Positions 1 to 8,213 of a DNA stretch of 64,000 bases are shown here, one piece after another; position 1 is the first letter of the stretch; each line of letters starts with the position of its first letter. The DNA is taken from contig SCRE01000006.1 in assembly GCA_004297935.1 (NCBI GenBank), positions 310,001-374,000 of the forward strand, written 5' to 3'. The notes beneath the pieces are model-generated. The model was not told where the DNA came from. It saw only the letters and a list, made by a program, of their open reading frames with translations, and ran no database searches. The position numbers and the translations under genes are program-made. The stretch is from Microbacteriaceae bacterium. Lineage in GTDB: Bacteria > Actinomycetota > Actinomycetes > Actinomycetales > Microbacteriaceae.

Positions 1-234
1 CGCGATCATTGGCGGCAGCAAAGTGGCATCGACGGTCTGACCGCTGCGGGGCTGGGCCCCGGTCACGGCGCCGTCGTCTTCGACGCCGATGAGGAGGTCT
101 CCGCCCGAACCGTTGGCCAGGCAGACCACGGCGTTGACGATGTCGTCATTGCTCATCTTGCGGCGATCCGACTTGAATTCGACGGTGAGGGTCTCCCCGC
201 ACCCTGTCAGCGCACGCAGCTCGTCAGGCGTCAT
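1..234 (-). CDS. AlbA_2-domain (Schlafen-like) protein, N-terminal part only
   Basis: The reading frame begins at ATG 234 and is open to the window edge, so only the first 78 residues are seen. It shows the AlbA_2 pattern found in RecG-like and Schlafen-like putative nucleic-acid-binding proteins: an early E-F-K (EFKSDRR, residues 19-25), then IVNAVVCLANGSGG (32-45) and LLIGVEDDGAVTG (47-59). These proteins often carry a C-terminal helix-turn-helix and act as regulators or sit near defence genes. Here it is followed upstream by restriction and toxin-antitoxin remnants, which fits an accessory region. The rest of the gene lies outside the window, so its exact role cannot be given. Confidence 0.8.
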   Translation of the reverse strand, partial: MTPDELRALTGCGETLTVEFKSDRRKMSNDDIVNAVVCLANGSGGDLLIGVEDDGAVTGAQPRSGQTVDATLLPPMIA

Positions 235-285
235 GTCTCAAAGAATGCCATAAACTTTGAAACTTCAAAAGCAGGCTTCCGTAAA

Positions 286-324
286 ATCCAAAAGATCTAA
301 TCCAAAGATCCAAAAGATCCAAAG
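286..324. repeat. AT-rich short direct repeats (ATCCAAAAGATC type)
   Basis: Three to four imperfect copies of ATCCAAA(A)GATC follow each other, at 286-297, 299-311, 308-320 and 317-324, in an AT-rich patch between the AlbA_2 gene and the XRE remnant. The patch lies upstream of the AlbA_2 gene (minus strand), so it could be regulatory, but no promoter is clear. Confidence 0.45.
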
Positions 325-351
325 CCTCGAAGCTATTACTGGCACACACCA

Positions 352-477
352 TCAGGCGGCCCGTGCGACTTGCCAGCGAGAAGCGGCCGCATCGGCCTGA
401 TCTGCCATCCTCGCCAACTCCGACTGCGAAAGCCCGCCAGAAGCGCGCACCGCCCGCAGTATGCTGCTCGCATCCAC
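352..477 (-). pseudogene. XRE-type helix-turn-helix remnant (41 codons)
   Basis: A short frame from GTG 477 to TGA 352 encodes 41 residues. It starts like an XRE repressor: VDASSILRAVRASGGLSQSELARMA is the usual first helix and the GLSQSELA turn (split here as residues 1-14 and 15-25). It then runs out of homology and stops where a full HTH domain would need about 30 more residues. I read it as the truncated start of a regulator, possibly of a former toxin-antitoxin or restriction locus, next to the vapB-like and hsdM remnants. It could be a chance frame, but the match to the XRE start is good. Confidence 0.4.
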
Positions 478-565
478 GATTTCTCTGCCGTTTCAATGCT
501 TCAATGCGCGACAAACAGAAAAGGAAGGCCCGAGACCGATCCTGAAGCACGAAGGCTTGGCGGCA

Positions 566-800
566 TCAGGCATTCTTGTCGTCGGCATCGGCGGCGCCGT
601 CATCATCGTGATCGAAGACGACTCGGCCGGGCATCACGGAATCTGGGCGCGCGGCCAGAAAGTCCTCGTCGGCGCACTCGCCGGCGGCGAACGAGGCCCA
701 CGATGGGCGATGCGGCCGTACGATGAGCGTGTCGCCGACCTTGTTGATCTCGAGTTGTGTCACGCCCTCGTAGCGGGTGCAGGGGATCTCGTAGCCGACC
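566..800 (-). pseudogene. VapB-type antitoxin C-terminal remnant fused to hsdM tail
   Basis: Reading the minus strand from about 800, the frame gives [20 protein letters not shown] and then DTLIVRPHRPSWASFA. The first residues belong to the conserved HsdM tail (GYEIPFTRHF); the rest is typical of VapB antitoxin C-termini (EGVTxVEIxKVGxxxIVxPxxxxW). The two families are joined mid-frame, and the DNA-binding N-terminus of VapB is absent. No PIN-domain toxin follows. This is a deletion-junction remnant, not a working antitoxin. Confidence 0.55.
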
Positions 801-1710
801 TGGTCTTCTTGGTGTCGATCCAGGCATCCGGAACGTAGGGGAGAACCTCGCGGGCGAAGTAGGCGTCGATGTCTTCGCTCAGCGGTACGTTCTCGTAGTC
901 GGTGAGGGACTTGTCGGGTTTGGGGTGCGTAGGTCTCAAGGGCACGTCACGGGGTCTCGATACGCGGGCTCCTTCCTCGCTCGCTACTCGACCAGCGGGT
1001 GCGGGCCCTTCGACAGGCTCAGGGACCGAGGTGCGCTAGGGTCCGACGGGGCGAGAGGGCGCTCTGCTTGGATGCGGCGGTAGCCGAAGTCGGTGGGCTC
1101 GAAGACGCGCACCCGGTCGTGGTGCTCGTGGGCGGCATCCGCTGCGATCTCGAACGCGTCCGCGTAGACCTGTGTGATCAGCGTGATCTGGGCATCAGAA
1201 ACCTGCTTGCGCTTGTCTCCGATGTAGCTCGGGTGCAGCTTCGCCTCCGCGAACTTCGCGACCATCTGGTAGAGCATGCCCGCCTTCTCCAACCGGCTGA
1301 TCTGCGGCAGGAAGTCGTAGGCCTCGACGATCTGCTCCGCGCCCTCGGAGAAGCCCGTGATGTACTGTTGCAGGTTCGCGCCGAGGTTGTCGGGGTCGTC
1401 CGTCAGCTGCGGGAACGTCAGCGGGTAGGTGTTGTAGAAGGTCAGCCCGCCGGCCGCCTTGCGCAGGAACCGGTCCGCGAGCAGTGGCTTGCCCCTGAAC
1501 TCTGCCGCCTTCGCGACGACCTGCTTCTTCGTCGGCTCGAGCACCGCATCCAGCCGTCGGATCACCGCCAGCGGCAGGATGACCCTGCCGTACTCGCTCT
1601 GCTTGTCGTCGCCGCGCAGGAGATCAGCGACCGACCAGATGAAGTTCGCGAGCTCGCTGACGCGGGCGGCGGGAGACGAAGAGGAACAGACAAGAATGTG
1701 CCTTCCAAGA
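757..1710 (-). pseudogene. hsdM (type I N-6 adenine methylase) remnant, internally deleted
   Basis: Minus-strand pieces of a type I methylase subunit survive. The N-terminal part (about 1680-1040) reads SELANFIWSVADLL, YGRVILPLAVIRRLDAVLEP and KLHPSYIGDK, all typical of HsdM. It then runs into a palindromic repeat and stops at a TAG inside the repeat (about 985). The C-terminal piece (about 927-800) reads [15 protein letters not shown] and [12 protein letters not shown]. The whole SAM-binding and NPPF catalytic core between them is missing, and a one-base loss after DTKKT shifts the tail frame. No start codon is clear upstream of 1680. No HsdS or HsdR is present. Confidence 0.8.
953..1026. 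repeat. Palindromic repeat family, copy A (breaks hsdM)
   Basis: GGTCTCGATACGCG at 953-966 followed by CGCTCGCTACTCGACCAGC ending at 995 matches the right half of the full element at 24243-24334. It is followed by CCCTTCGACAGGCTCAGGG (about 1007-1025), a second short repeat type. Read on the minus strand, its CTGGTCGAGTAG supplies the stop that ends the hsdM fragment, so it lies at the deletion junction. Confidence 0.75.
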
Positions 1711-1757
1711 CAGTGCCTTCCAAGACAGTGCGTTCTAAGACAGTGCCTTCCAAGACA
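1698..1757. repeat. Four tandem 15-bp repeats
   Basis: Four copies of GTGCCTTCCAAGACA lie head to tail (1698-1712, 1713-1727, 1728-1742 with two changes, 1743-1757). Because 15 is a multiple of 3, each frame is repetitive but not obviously coding. They sit just upstream of the hsdM fragment (minus strand), where the original start should be, and may have replaced it. Confidence 0.85.
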
Positions 1758-1924
1758 ATGGAGACAGTTGCACCGTACCGCACCGAAACCTGCATGCTCG
1801 TCGCGATGCGGGGCGAGCGCTCGTTGCGGCCGCTGTTGCTACGCGGATGGGGCGCATACTGTGGGTCACAGCATCCGCATTCGGTCGATGTGCGCGTGCG
1901 CTCGAAGGCTGATGGGAGCTCCCG

Positions 1925-2911
1925 ATGAAGATTGCGACCTGGCTGCACGACGAAGTGCAACGTGCCGGTTTTGTCGTGGGCGGCCGCGCGTACGCGCTGC
2001 CCGTCGGAACCACCGTTCTTGATCTGGTGCAACGCGGACTTGCGGATGCGCTCGCAACGGGGCGCGCGTTGATTGCCGAAGCGGCATCCGTGCCACTGGC
2101 CGATCTCAAGCTGCTACCGCCGCTGCGGCCGCCTGCCATTCGCGATTTCATCGCCTTCGAGGAGCACGTCGAAGGAGTGCTCATGGGGGCGGCCGGTGGC
2201 ACCGCCGGGGTGCGCGCGGAATGGTACGAGGCGCCCACCTTTTACTTCACGAACCCGCACACGCTGAAGGCAACCAGCGACGAGATCGCGGCGCCGTCAG
2301 GTAGCCGTGCCCTCGACTTCGAACTCGAGGTTGCCGCCGTGATCGGTGCGGTCGCCGGCAGCGAGGGGCGCAATCTGACGCCGGCTCAAGCGCACGATCA
2401 CATCTTCGGGTACACGATTCTCAACGACTGGTCGGCTCGGGATCTGCAGCGCAGGGAGACAGCGCTGAACCTCGGCCCCTGCAAGGGCAAGGACTTCGCC
2501 AACACGCTCGGCCCATGGATCGTCACTGCCGACGAGTTCGAAACCCTGCACGATGCGGACGGTTTCCTGCCGATCTCGATGTCGGTCTCGATCAACGGTG
2601 TCGAATTCGGCCGGGACCTGCTCTCGAACATGGGCTGGCCGATCGCGGAACTGGTGGCGTACGCGTCGCGTGATTCTCGAGTCGTTCCGGGAGACGTGCT
2701 GGGCTGCGGCACCGCCGGTGGCGGGTGCCTCCTCGAGGCCTGGGGCCGCAATGGCACGCAGACACCGCGGCCATTGCAACCCGGCGACATCGTGCGCATG
2801 GAAGTAGAGGGCATCGGCTGGGTCGAGAACCGAGTGGTCGCCGGCGCCGCGTTGCCGCCAGCCGTGCGCGCTCGTGTGCGACCGCGCATGCGAGCGCGCC
2901 CGGCCGAATAG
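1925..2911 (+). CDS. Fumarylacetoacetate hydrolase (FAH) family protein
   Basis: This 328-residue cytosolic protein carries the FAH fold signature: the metal-binding acidic motif LDFELEVA (residues 130-137), then GYTILNDWSARD (162-173) and KGKDFANTLGPWIV (187-200). FAH-family enzymes cleave C-C bonds or decarboxylate and hydrate 2-keto acids at the end of aromatic pathways, using Mg or Mn. ATG 1925 is preceded by GGGAG. Downstream lie an aldehyde dehydrogenase and a 3-oxoadipate-type CoA-transferase on the same strand, so an aromatic or side-chain catabolic role is likely. The exact substrate cannot be read from the sequence; homogentisate-pathway FAH is longer and less likely. Confidence 0.88.
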   Translation: MKIATWLHDEVQRAGFVVGGRAYALPVGTTVLDLVQRGLADALATGRALIAEAASVPLADLKLLPPLRPPAIRDFIAFEEHVEGVLMGAAGGTAGVRAEWYEAPTFYFTNPHTLKATSDEIAAPSGSRALDFELEVAAVIGAVAGSEGRNLTPAQAHDHIFGYTILNDWSARDLQRRETALNLGPCKGKDFANTLGPWIVTADEFETLHDADGFLPISMSVSINGVEFGRDLLSNMGWPIAELVAYASRDSRVVPGDVLGCGTAGGGCLLEAWGRNGTQTPRPLQPGDIVRMEVEGIGWVENRVVAGAALPPAVRARVRPRMRARPAE

Positions 2912-2962
2912 GCCGCAACCCGATCTCGCCACCCCTGGCGATGCAGGGCACCCGTCGTGTAA

Positions 2963-2991
2963 TGTTCATTATAAGCACATGTGTTCATATT
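2963..2991 (+). promoter_or_regulatory. TGTTCAT direct repeat, candidate operator upstream of the aldehyde dehydrogenase
   Basis: TGTTCATTAT (2963-2972) and TGTTCATATT (2982-2991) are repeated 19 bp apart, about two helix turns, in the AT-rich gap before the aldehyde dehydrogenase. Such spacing fits a dimeric or tetrameric regulator, and the IclR protein encoded at 6113 is the natural candidate. Function is inferred. Confidence 0.4.
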
Positions 2992-3050
2992 GCGTACAAC
3001 TTCCAACGGGCGAATGCAGGAGCATTCAGTGCGGTACCAGAGGAGGAATA

Positions 3051-4511
3051 ATGCCGTTCTTCGAGCCCGACGAATGGGATGGAAAGCTCTACAGCTCCGG
3101 CTGGGTCACTGCCAAAGGCGGCACACGCGAGATCATGGAGCCCGCGACCGAAAGCGCAATCGGCCGGTTCGGCAACGCGAACACCGAGGATGTCTCGATC
3201 GCCGTAGCTGCCGCAGCCGAAGCCCAGAAGTCATGGGCGACGACCAGCTACGAGGAACGTGCAGCCGTGCTGCGCCGCGCGGGCGATCTCATGGAGAAGC
3301 ACAACGACGTGCTCAGCGACTGGCTGATCCGCGAGGCGGGCTCCGCGAAGGGCAAGGCGGCGTTCGAGACACACATGGTCGCCGGGTTGTTCTATGCTGC
3401 CTCCGCGATCGCGCTCACCCCGTACGGTCAGCTACTGCGCAGCGCGAAGCCGCGGCTGAGCCTGGCCCGCCGACTGCCGGTCGGCGTCGTCGGCGTGATC
3501 TCGCCGTTCAACTTTCCGCAGATCCTCTCGATGCGCTCGGTCGCCCCGGCACTCGCGCTCGGCAACGCGGTCGTCCTCAAGCCGGATCCGCGCACCGCCG
3601 TCTCCGGCGGACTCGTCTTCGCGGCCATCCTTGAGGAGGCCGGCCTGCCGAGCGGCCTGTTCCATGTGCTGCCTGGCACCATCGAGCCGGCAACCGCCCT
3701 GATCGAGCATCCGGCCGTGCGGGTCATCTCCTTCACCGGGTCGACCAGGGCCGGCCGCGCGATCGGAGAGCTCGGCGCGAAACACCTGAAGCGGGTGCAC
3801 CTGGAGCTCGGCGGCAACAACGCCATGCTGGTGCTCGACGACGTCGACGTGCCGCAGGCGGTCTCAGCCGGCGCATGGGGTTCGTTCCTGCACCAGGGCC
3901 AGGTCTGCATGACCACGGGGCGTCACCTCGTGCACGCGAGCATCTATGACGAGTACGTCGAACGGCTCTCGGCGACCGCCACCAGTCTCCCCGTCGGCAA
4001 CGGTGCGACGACAGATGCCGCGCTCGGGCCGGTGATCGACGCCGGCCAGCGCGATCGCATCCATTCGCTCGTCACCGGCAGTGTCGCCGCCGGTGCGCGG
4101 TTGACTGCAGGGGGCACATACGAGGGCCTGTTCTACCGGCCGACAGTGCTGGCCGACAGCGCGCCGGACCAGCCTGCTTTCGAGCAGGAGGTGTTCGGCC
4201 CCGTCGCCCCCGTGATGAAGTTCTCGACGCTGGATGAGGCGGTCGAGATCGTGAACCAGAGCGAATACGGACTGTCCCTGGCCATCCTCACGAAGGATGC
4301 GCTGCGTGGCCTCGCCCTTTCCGATCGCATGCACAGCGGAATCGTGCATATCAACGACCAGACCGTCGACGACGAGCCGGTGATCCCGTTCGGCGGAGTC
4401 GGGGCATCCGGAACCGGGTCGCGGTTCGGCGGCGCCGCGGCGAACATCGAGGCGTTCACCGATACGCAGTGGGTCACCATGCAGAGCGACATCGAACGTT
4501 ACCCGTTCTAG
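3051..4511 (+). CDS. NAD-dependent aldehyde dehydrogenase, benzaldehyde-dehydrogenase type
   Basis: The 486-residue protein is a full ALDH-superfamily enzyme. It shows the Asn motif SPFNFPQ (residues 151-157), the general-base Glu in LELGGNN, and the nucleophile Cys in GQVCMTTGRH. A very good ribosome site, AGAGGAGG at 3041-3048, fixes the start at ATG 3051. The overall sequence (short N-terminus, KPDPRTAVSGG) resembles benzaldehyde and related aromatic aldehyde dehydrogenases, which yield the aromatic acid and NADH. It lies between the FAH-family gene and pcaIJ and probably forms an operon with the latter. The substrate assignment is by resemblance only; a broad aldehyde range is possible. 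Confidence 0.85.
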   Translation: MPFFEPDEWDGKLYSSGWVTAKGGTREIMEPATESAIGRFGNANTEDVSIAVAAAAEAQKSWATTSYEERAAVLRRAGDLMEKHNDVLSDWLIREAGSAKGKAAFETHMVAGLFYAASAIALTPYGQLLRSAKPRLSLARRLPVGVVGVISPFNFPQILSMRSVAPALALGNAVVLKPDPRTAVSGGLVFAAILEEAGLPSGLFHVLPGTIEPATALIEHPAVRVISFTGSTRAGRAIGELGAKHLKRVHLELGGNNAMLVLDDVDVPQAVSAGAWGSFLHQGQVCMTTGRHLVHASIYDEYVERLSATATSLPVGNGATTDAALGPVIDAGQRDRIHSLVTGSVAAGARLTAGGTYEGLFYRPTVLADSAPDQPAFEQEVFGPVAPVMKFSTLDEAVEIVNQSEYGLSLAILTKDALRGLALSDRMHSGIVHINDQTVDDEPVIPFGGVGASGTGSRFGGAAANIEAFTDTQWVTMQSDIERYPF

Positions 4512-4604
4512 GCCGATGGTGACTGGCTCCAGCACTGCTGCAGCAGAAGCGCCGGCATCTGACATAACAGCATCCGAAACGACAGTATCCGAAACGACAG
4601 GCCC

Positions 4605-5297
4605 ATGATCTCGAAGATTCTCGATAGCGCAGCGGATGCCGTGCGGGACATCCCGGACGGTGCCACCGTCATGATCGGTGGCTTCGGCACAGCCGGCCAA
4701 CCGGTCGAGTTGATCGACGCGCTGCTGGAGACGGGTGCCCGCAATCTCACAATCGTCAACAACAACGCCGGCAACGGCACCACGGGGCTCGCGGCGCTGC
4801 TGGCGGCTCGCCGCGTGCGCAAGATCATCTGCTCGTTTCCGCGGCAGGCGGACTCGCAGGTTTTCGACGGGCTCTACCGCGCGGGCGAGCTCGAGCTCGA
4901 GCTGGTGCCGCAGGGTACGCTGGCCGAAAGGATCCGGGCGGGTGGTGCCGGCATCGCCGCTTTCTTCACGCCGACCGGGTTCGGCACCCTCCTCGCCGAA
5001 GGCAAGGAGACGCGGCGGATCGGTGGCCGCGACTATGTGCTGGAGGACGCGCTGACCGCGGATTACGCGCTGATCAAGGCGTATCGTGGCGACCGGCTCG
5101 GCAACCTCGTCTATCGCAAGACGGCGCGCAACTTCGCGCCGATGATGGCCAGCGCCGCACGTGTCGCCATTGTTCAGGTGGATCGGATCGAGGAGGTCAG
5201 TGCATTGGACCCGGAGGCAGTTGTCACGCCGGGGATCTTCGTGAAGCGGCTGGTCGAAGTGGGCGGCAAACTGCCGCCGGCGACGGAGGGGCAATGA
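4605..5297 (+). CDS. pcaI: 3-oxoadipate CoA-transferase subunit A
   Basis: This 230-residue subunit matches PcaI closely: GGFGTAGQPVELIDALL, NNNAGNG, ICSFPRQADS, ELVPQGTLAERIRAGG and FFTPTGFGTLLAEGKETR. Class I CoA-transferases of this type move CoA from succinyl-CoA to 3-oxoadipate (or an acetoacetate-like acid in the ScoA branch). It acts in the cytosol with the B subunit encoded next, whose start overlaps its stop (ATGATGA at 5294). The aldehyde dehydrogenase ends 93 bp upstream. The wording NNNAGNG and SFPRQxDSxVFD favours the 3-oxoadipate branch over the ketone-body enzyme, but substrate cannot be settled by eye. Confidence 0.9.
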   Translation: MISKILDSAADAVRDIPDGATVMIGGFGTAGQPVELIDALLETGARNLTIVNNNAGNGTTGLAALLAARRVRKIICSFPRQADSQVFDGLYRAGELELELVPQGTLAERIRAGGAGIAAFFTPTGFGTLLAEGKETRRIGGRDYVLEDALTADYALIKAYRGDRLGNLVYRKTARNFAPMMASAARVAIVQVDRIEEVSALDPEAVVTPGIFVKRLVEVGGKLPPATEGQ

Positions 5298-6022
5298 TGG
5301 CTCACGCGCACGGGCAGAGGCACGCGCAGGCGCAAGGGCAGGGGCAAGCGCAGCGTGGGCCGTACTCACGCGAGCAGATGGCGCGCCGGGTCGCGGAAGA
5401 CATCCCAGAGGGCTCCTACGTCAATCTCGGAATCGGCTTGCCGACCACGGTGTCCGACTATCTGCCGGCCGATCGCGAAATCATCCTGCACACCGAGAAC
5501 GGCATGCTCGGCATGGGGCCGATCGCCCACGGCGACGACATCGACCCCGATCTGATCAACGCGGGCAAGATTCCGGTGACCGAGTTGCCAGGGGCATCCT
5601 ACTTTCACCAGGCCGATTCGTTCGGGATGATGCGCGGCGGACACCTCGACATCTGCGTGCTCGGCGCATTTCAGGTGTCGGCCTCCGGTGATCTAGCGAA
5701 CTGGCACACTGGTGGCGAGGATGCGATTCCGGCCGTCGGCGGCGCCATGGATCTGGCGATCGGTGCAAGGTCGGTCTACGTGATCATGGAACTGTTCACC
5801 CGGGACGGCCTGTGCAAGCTCGTCGAGGAGTGCGGCTATCCGCTGACCGGCATCGGCTGTGTGGACGCGGTCTATACCGACTACGGGGTGTTCGATCTCG
5901 GGCCGGGCGGCGCGACGGTGCGCGAGATCTTCGGGGACACGACGCTGGCAGAACTGCAGCGACTGACCGGGTTGCCGCTTGTATCATCGTCGGGGGACAG
6001 CAGCGCTGCGCTCATCCACTGA
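5294..6022 (+). CDS. pcaJ: 3-oxoadipate CoA-transferase subunit B
   Basis: This 242-residue B subunit carries the catalytic glutamate in HTENGMLGMGP, plus NLGIGLPT, DLINAGKIPVTELPGASYF, DSFGMMRGGHLD and GGAMDLAIGA. The Glu forms the CoA-thioester intermediate. The start overlaps the end of pcaI by four bases (ATG at 5294 or 5297), the usual sign of translational coupling. The first ~25 residues are an unusual His/Gln/Gly/Ala-rich tail made by short DNA repeats and are absent from typical PcaJ; the true homology begins at YSREQMA, so a later start is possible but no better one is seen. Confidence 0.9.
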   Translation: MMAHAHGQRHAQAQGQGQAQRGPYSREQMARRVAEDIPEGSYVNLGIGLPTTVSDYLPADREIILHTENGMLGMGPIAHGDDIDPDLINAGKIPVTELPGASYFHQADSFGMMRGGHLDICVLGAFQVSASGDLANWHTGGEDAIPAVGGAMDLAIGARSVYVIMELFTRDGLCKLVEECGYPLTGIGCVDAVYTDYGVFDLGPGGATVREIFGDTTLAELQRLTGLPLVSSSGDSSAALIH

Positions 6023-6112
6023 TTGCGCGTTCGCAGAGTGCACGAGCGTTCCACCGACCTGAGCGCCACCGATCTGAGCGCCACCCCGCGCACCGAGGAA
6101 GACAGGCTTCAG

Positions 6113-7027
6113 ATGACCGAATCAGGCAGCGACCTGGATTCAGCGGCACCGGATCCGGCGGCAACGGATGCAGCGGCGGGGCACACTCCGTCGCCGAGCG
6201 GTCAGTTCGTGCAGTCTCTCGCTCGCGGGCTGGGGGTCATCCGGGCGTTCGACGTCGATCATCCGGAGATGACGCTCAGCGACATCGCCCGGCGTGCCGG
6301 ACTGACCAGGGCCACGAGCCGCCGCTTCCTGCTCACGTTGGTCGAGCTCGGCTACGTGCGCAGCGACGGCCGGCACTTCTCGCTCACCGCGAAGGTGCTC
6401 GATCTCGGCTTCAGCTACCTGTCTGCGCTGTCGTTGCCCGAGATCGCGCAACCGCACCTCGAGGAACTGGCCTCGATCATCCACGAGTCGACGTCGCTTT
6501 CTGTACTCGACGGCACGGACGTCGTGTACGTCGCCCGTGTCCCTGCCCGGCGGATCATGTCGGTGCGCATCAGCATCGGCACGCGATTCCCCGCCTATGC
6601 GACGTCGATGGGCCGGGTCATGCTGGCCGCCCTCGATCGCGACGGGTTGGATGCCTACCTCGCCCACGTGGGCATCGCACCTCTCACCTCGCACACGATC
6701 GGAAACCGCGACGAGCTCGTCGCACAGTTGGCCGAAGTGCGCGAACGCGGTTGGGCACTGATCGACCAGGAGCTCGAGGAGGGGCTGCGTTCGATCGCGG
6801 TTCCGATCCGCCACGGCAGCGAGGTCGTCGCCGCGATCAACGTGTCGACCTCGACGAGTAGCCGCACGATCGAGTCGATCCATCGTGACCTGCTGCCGCA
6901 CTTGCAGCGTGCGGCTGAGCGCATCAGCGCAGACCTGAGTGCTTCGCGCCCGTACGCGTCGGCGCGCGCCGCGCTGATTCGTGCCGGTAAGTCACCCGGC
7001 CGCAATGACGCAATGAAAACAGGCTGA
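6113..7027 (+). CDS. IclR-family regulator, PcaR/PobR-like
   Basis: From ATG 6113, preceded by GAGGAAGACAGG, this encodes 304 residues. After a ~35-residue Ala/Ser/Asp-rich tail comes the IclR winged helix (FVQSLARGLGVIRAFD, then LTRATSRRFLLTLVELGYV) and the effector domain (SLSVLDGTDVVYVARV, PAYATSMGRVMLAALD, EEGLRSIAVPI). Members PcaR, PcaU and PobR control protocatechuate and 3-oxoadipate genes in response to pathway acids. Placement directly after pcaIJ supports such a role here. It probably binds upstream of the catabolic genes, perhaps at the TGTTCAT repeat at 2963. Homologous frame upstream to 6023 looks non-coding and contains a duplicated 15-mer. Confidence 0.85.
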   Translation: MTESGSDLDSAAPDPAATDAAAGHTPSPSGQFVQSLARGLGVIRAFDVDHPEMTLSDIARRAGLTRATSRRFLLTLVELGYVRSDGRHFSLTAKVLDLGFSYLSALSLPEIAQPHLEELASIIHESTSLSVLDGTDVVYVARVPARRIMSVRISIGTRFPAYATSMGRVMLAALDRDGLDAYLAHVGIAPLTSHTIGNRDELVAQLAEVRERGWALIDQELEEGLRSIAVPIRHGSEVVAAINVSTSTSSRTIESIHRDLLPHLQRAAERISADLSASRPYASARAALIRAGKSPGRNDAMKTG

Positions 7028-7284
7028 ACGGTCGGATACCGGTAAAACAGGCGGAATTGTCATATTTTGGGCGCTTGTGCCTGTTTCGTGACGAGCGCCG
7101 AGCGCAAGCCCGAGTGCGTCCAGGCGACTTTGCCAACACCCTGAGAAGCGGCTGGGTCACCCGAAGTTCGGTGGCACCAATGCGGATGCTGAGAGGATAT
7201 TCAGTCGCGAGCCCCCGATTCCGCCCCGAATCTCCAGCGCGACCCGCTGCAATGAGAAGGTCGTCTGATGGAAGGACCCGCACC

Positions 7285-8040
7285 GTGAAGACCCTCGTGA
7301 TCATCCCCACCTATAACGAGCGCGACAATGTCGAGTGGATCGTCGGCCGGGTGCGCGCCGCGGTGCCAGCGGCATCCGTTCTGGTGGTCGATGACAATTC
7401 GCCGGACGGGACGGGTGCCCTGGCGGAAACGCTCGCCGCGGTCGATGCGCAGGTCAACGTGCTGCACCGGGCAGGGAAAGAGGGGCTCGGCGCCGCCTAC
7501 CGCGACGGCATGCGCTGGGGTCTTGCCGCTGGCTATGACGCGCTCGTCGAAATGGATGCGGATGGCTCGCACCAACCGGAACAGCTGTCTCGGCTGCTGG
7601 ATCGACTGCAGTTCGCGGACGTCGTCGTCGGCTCGCGCTGGGTCGAAGGCGGCGGCGTTGTCAACTGGCCGATCGAGCGGAAGATCCTCTCGCGCGGCGG
7701 CAGCATGTACGCGCGTTTCGCGCTCGGTGTTCCGGTGCGCGATGTGACCGGCGGCTATCGCGCGTTCACAGCGGATGCGATCCGCAGGATCGATCTGGAC
7801 GCCGTGCTCAGCCAGGGCTATTGCTTTCAGATCGACATGATCTGGCACGCCGCGGTTGCGGGGCTGAAGATCTCCGAAGTGCCGATCACCTTCATCGAGC
7901 GTGTGCACGGCAAGTCGAAGATGTCCAACGCGATCGTTGCCGAGGCGATGCTGCGAGTCACGGGCTGGGCCATCCGCTCGCTGCCGGAGCGCATGCGCCG
8001 TTCGGCCGCCGCGCGCAGCGTGGCCGTTTCCGGCCGGTAG
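7285..8040 (+). CDS. ppm1: Polyprenol monophosphomannose synthase (GT2 family)
   Basis: The 251-residue protein is a GT-A glycosyltransferase with IIPTYNERDNV (residues 6-16), the nucleotide-binding DDNSPDGTG (36-44), the metal-site EMDADGSH (89-96) and the SRGGSMYAR and CFQIDMIWHA segments of Dpm1/Ppm1 proteins. It transfers mannose from GDP-mannose to polyprenyl phosphate at the inner membrane face, giving the donor for lipomannan and protein O-mannosylation in actinobacteria. There is no membrane domain, so it is the soluble catalytic type. Start GTG 7285 follows GGAAGG; upstream frame to 7057 has no homology. Confidence 0.92.
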   Translation: MKTLVIIPTYNERDNVEWIVGRVRAAVPAASVLVVDDNSPDGTGALAETLAAVDAQVNVLHRAGKEGLGAAYRDGMRWGLAAGYDALVEMDADGSHQPEQLSRLLDRLQFADVVVGSRWVEGGGVVNWPIERKILSRGGSMYARFALGVPVRDVTGGYRAFTADAIRRIDLDAVLSQGYCFQIDMIWHAAVAGLKISEVPITFIERVHGKSKMSNAIVAEAMLRVTGWAIRSLPERMRRSAAARSVAVSGR

Positions 8041-8075
8041 CAGGTTCCTCCGGCCGGTGGTGCGGTCCGGCCGGT
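8029..8075. repeat. Three copies of TCCGGCCGGT at the ppm1 stop codon
   Basis: TCCGGCCGGT occurs at 8029-8038, 8049-8058 and 8066-8075. The first copy contains the last codons of ppm1 just before its TAG; the later copies follow it. Each unit is itself nearly palindromic (CCGGCCGG), so a hairpin is possible. A simple slippage-type array or a weak terminator are both possible. Confidence 0.5.
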
Positions 8076-8213
8076 AGTAGGACTGCGGTCGGGGTGCCTG
8101 CGGGAGTGTGGTCGGGGCGCTCACGGTGGCGGGTCGCTTCCTGACCGATCCGGGTCGCACGCGTAGGCTCGGAGTCACACGTGACCCCAGTAGACGTGAT
8201 CCAGGGAGACCTC

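Noticed and set aside
1698-1757. Tandem 15-bp units considered as a CRISPR or iteron array
   Set aside because: Units abut without spacers and no cas or rep gene is present; a simple tandem duplication explains it.
3864-5369. 501-codon minus-strand frame across the aldehyde dehydrogenase and pcaI
   Set aside because: Crosses two real genes and shows no domain.
5294-5370. His/Gln/Ala-rich start of PcaJ considered as a metal-binding tag
   Set aside because: It arises from short DNA repeats (CAGGGGCAAGCGCAG-like) and has no spacing typical of a metal site; probably neutral.
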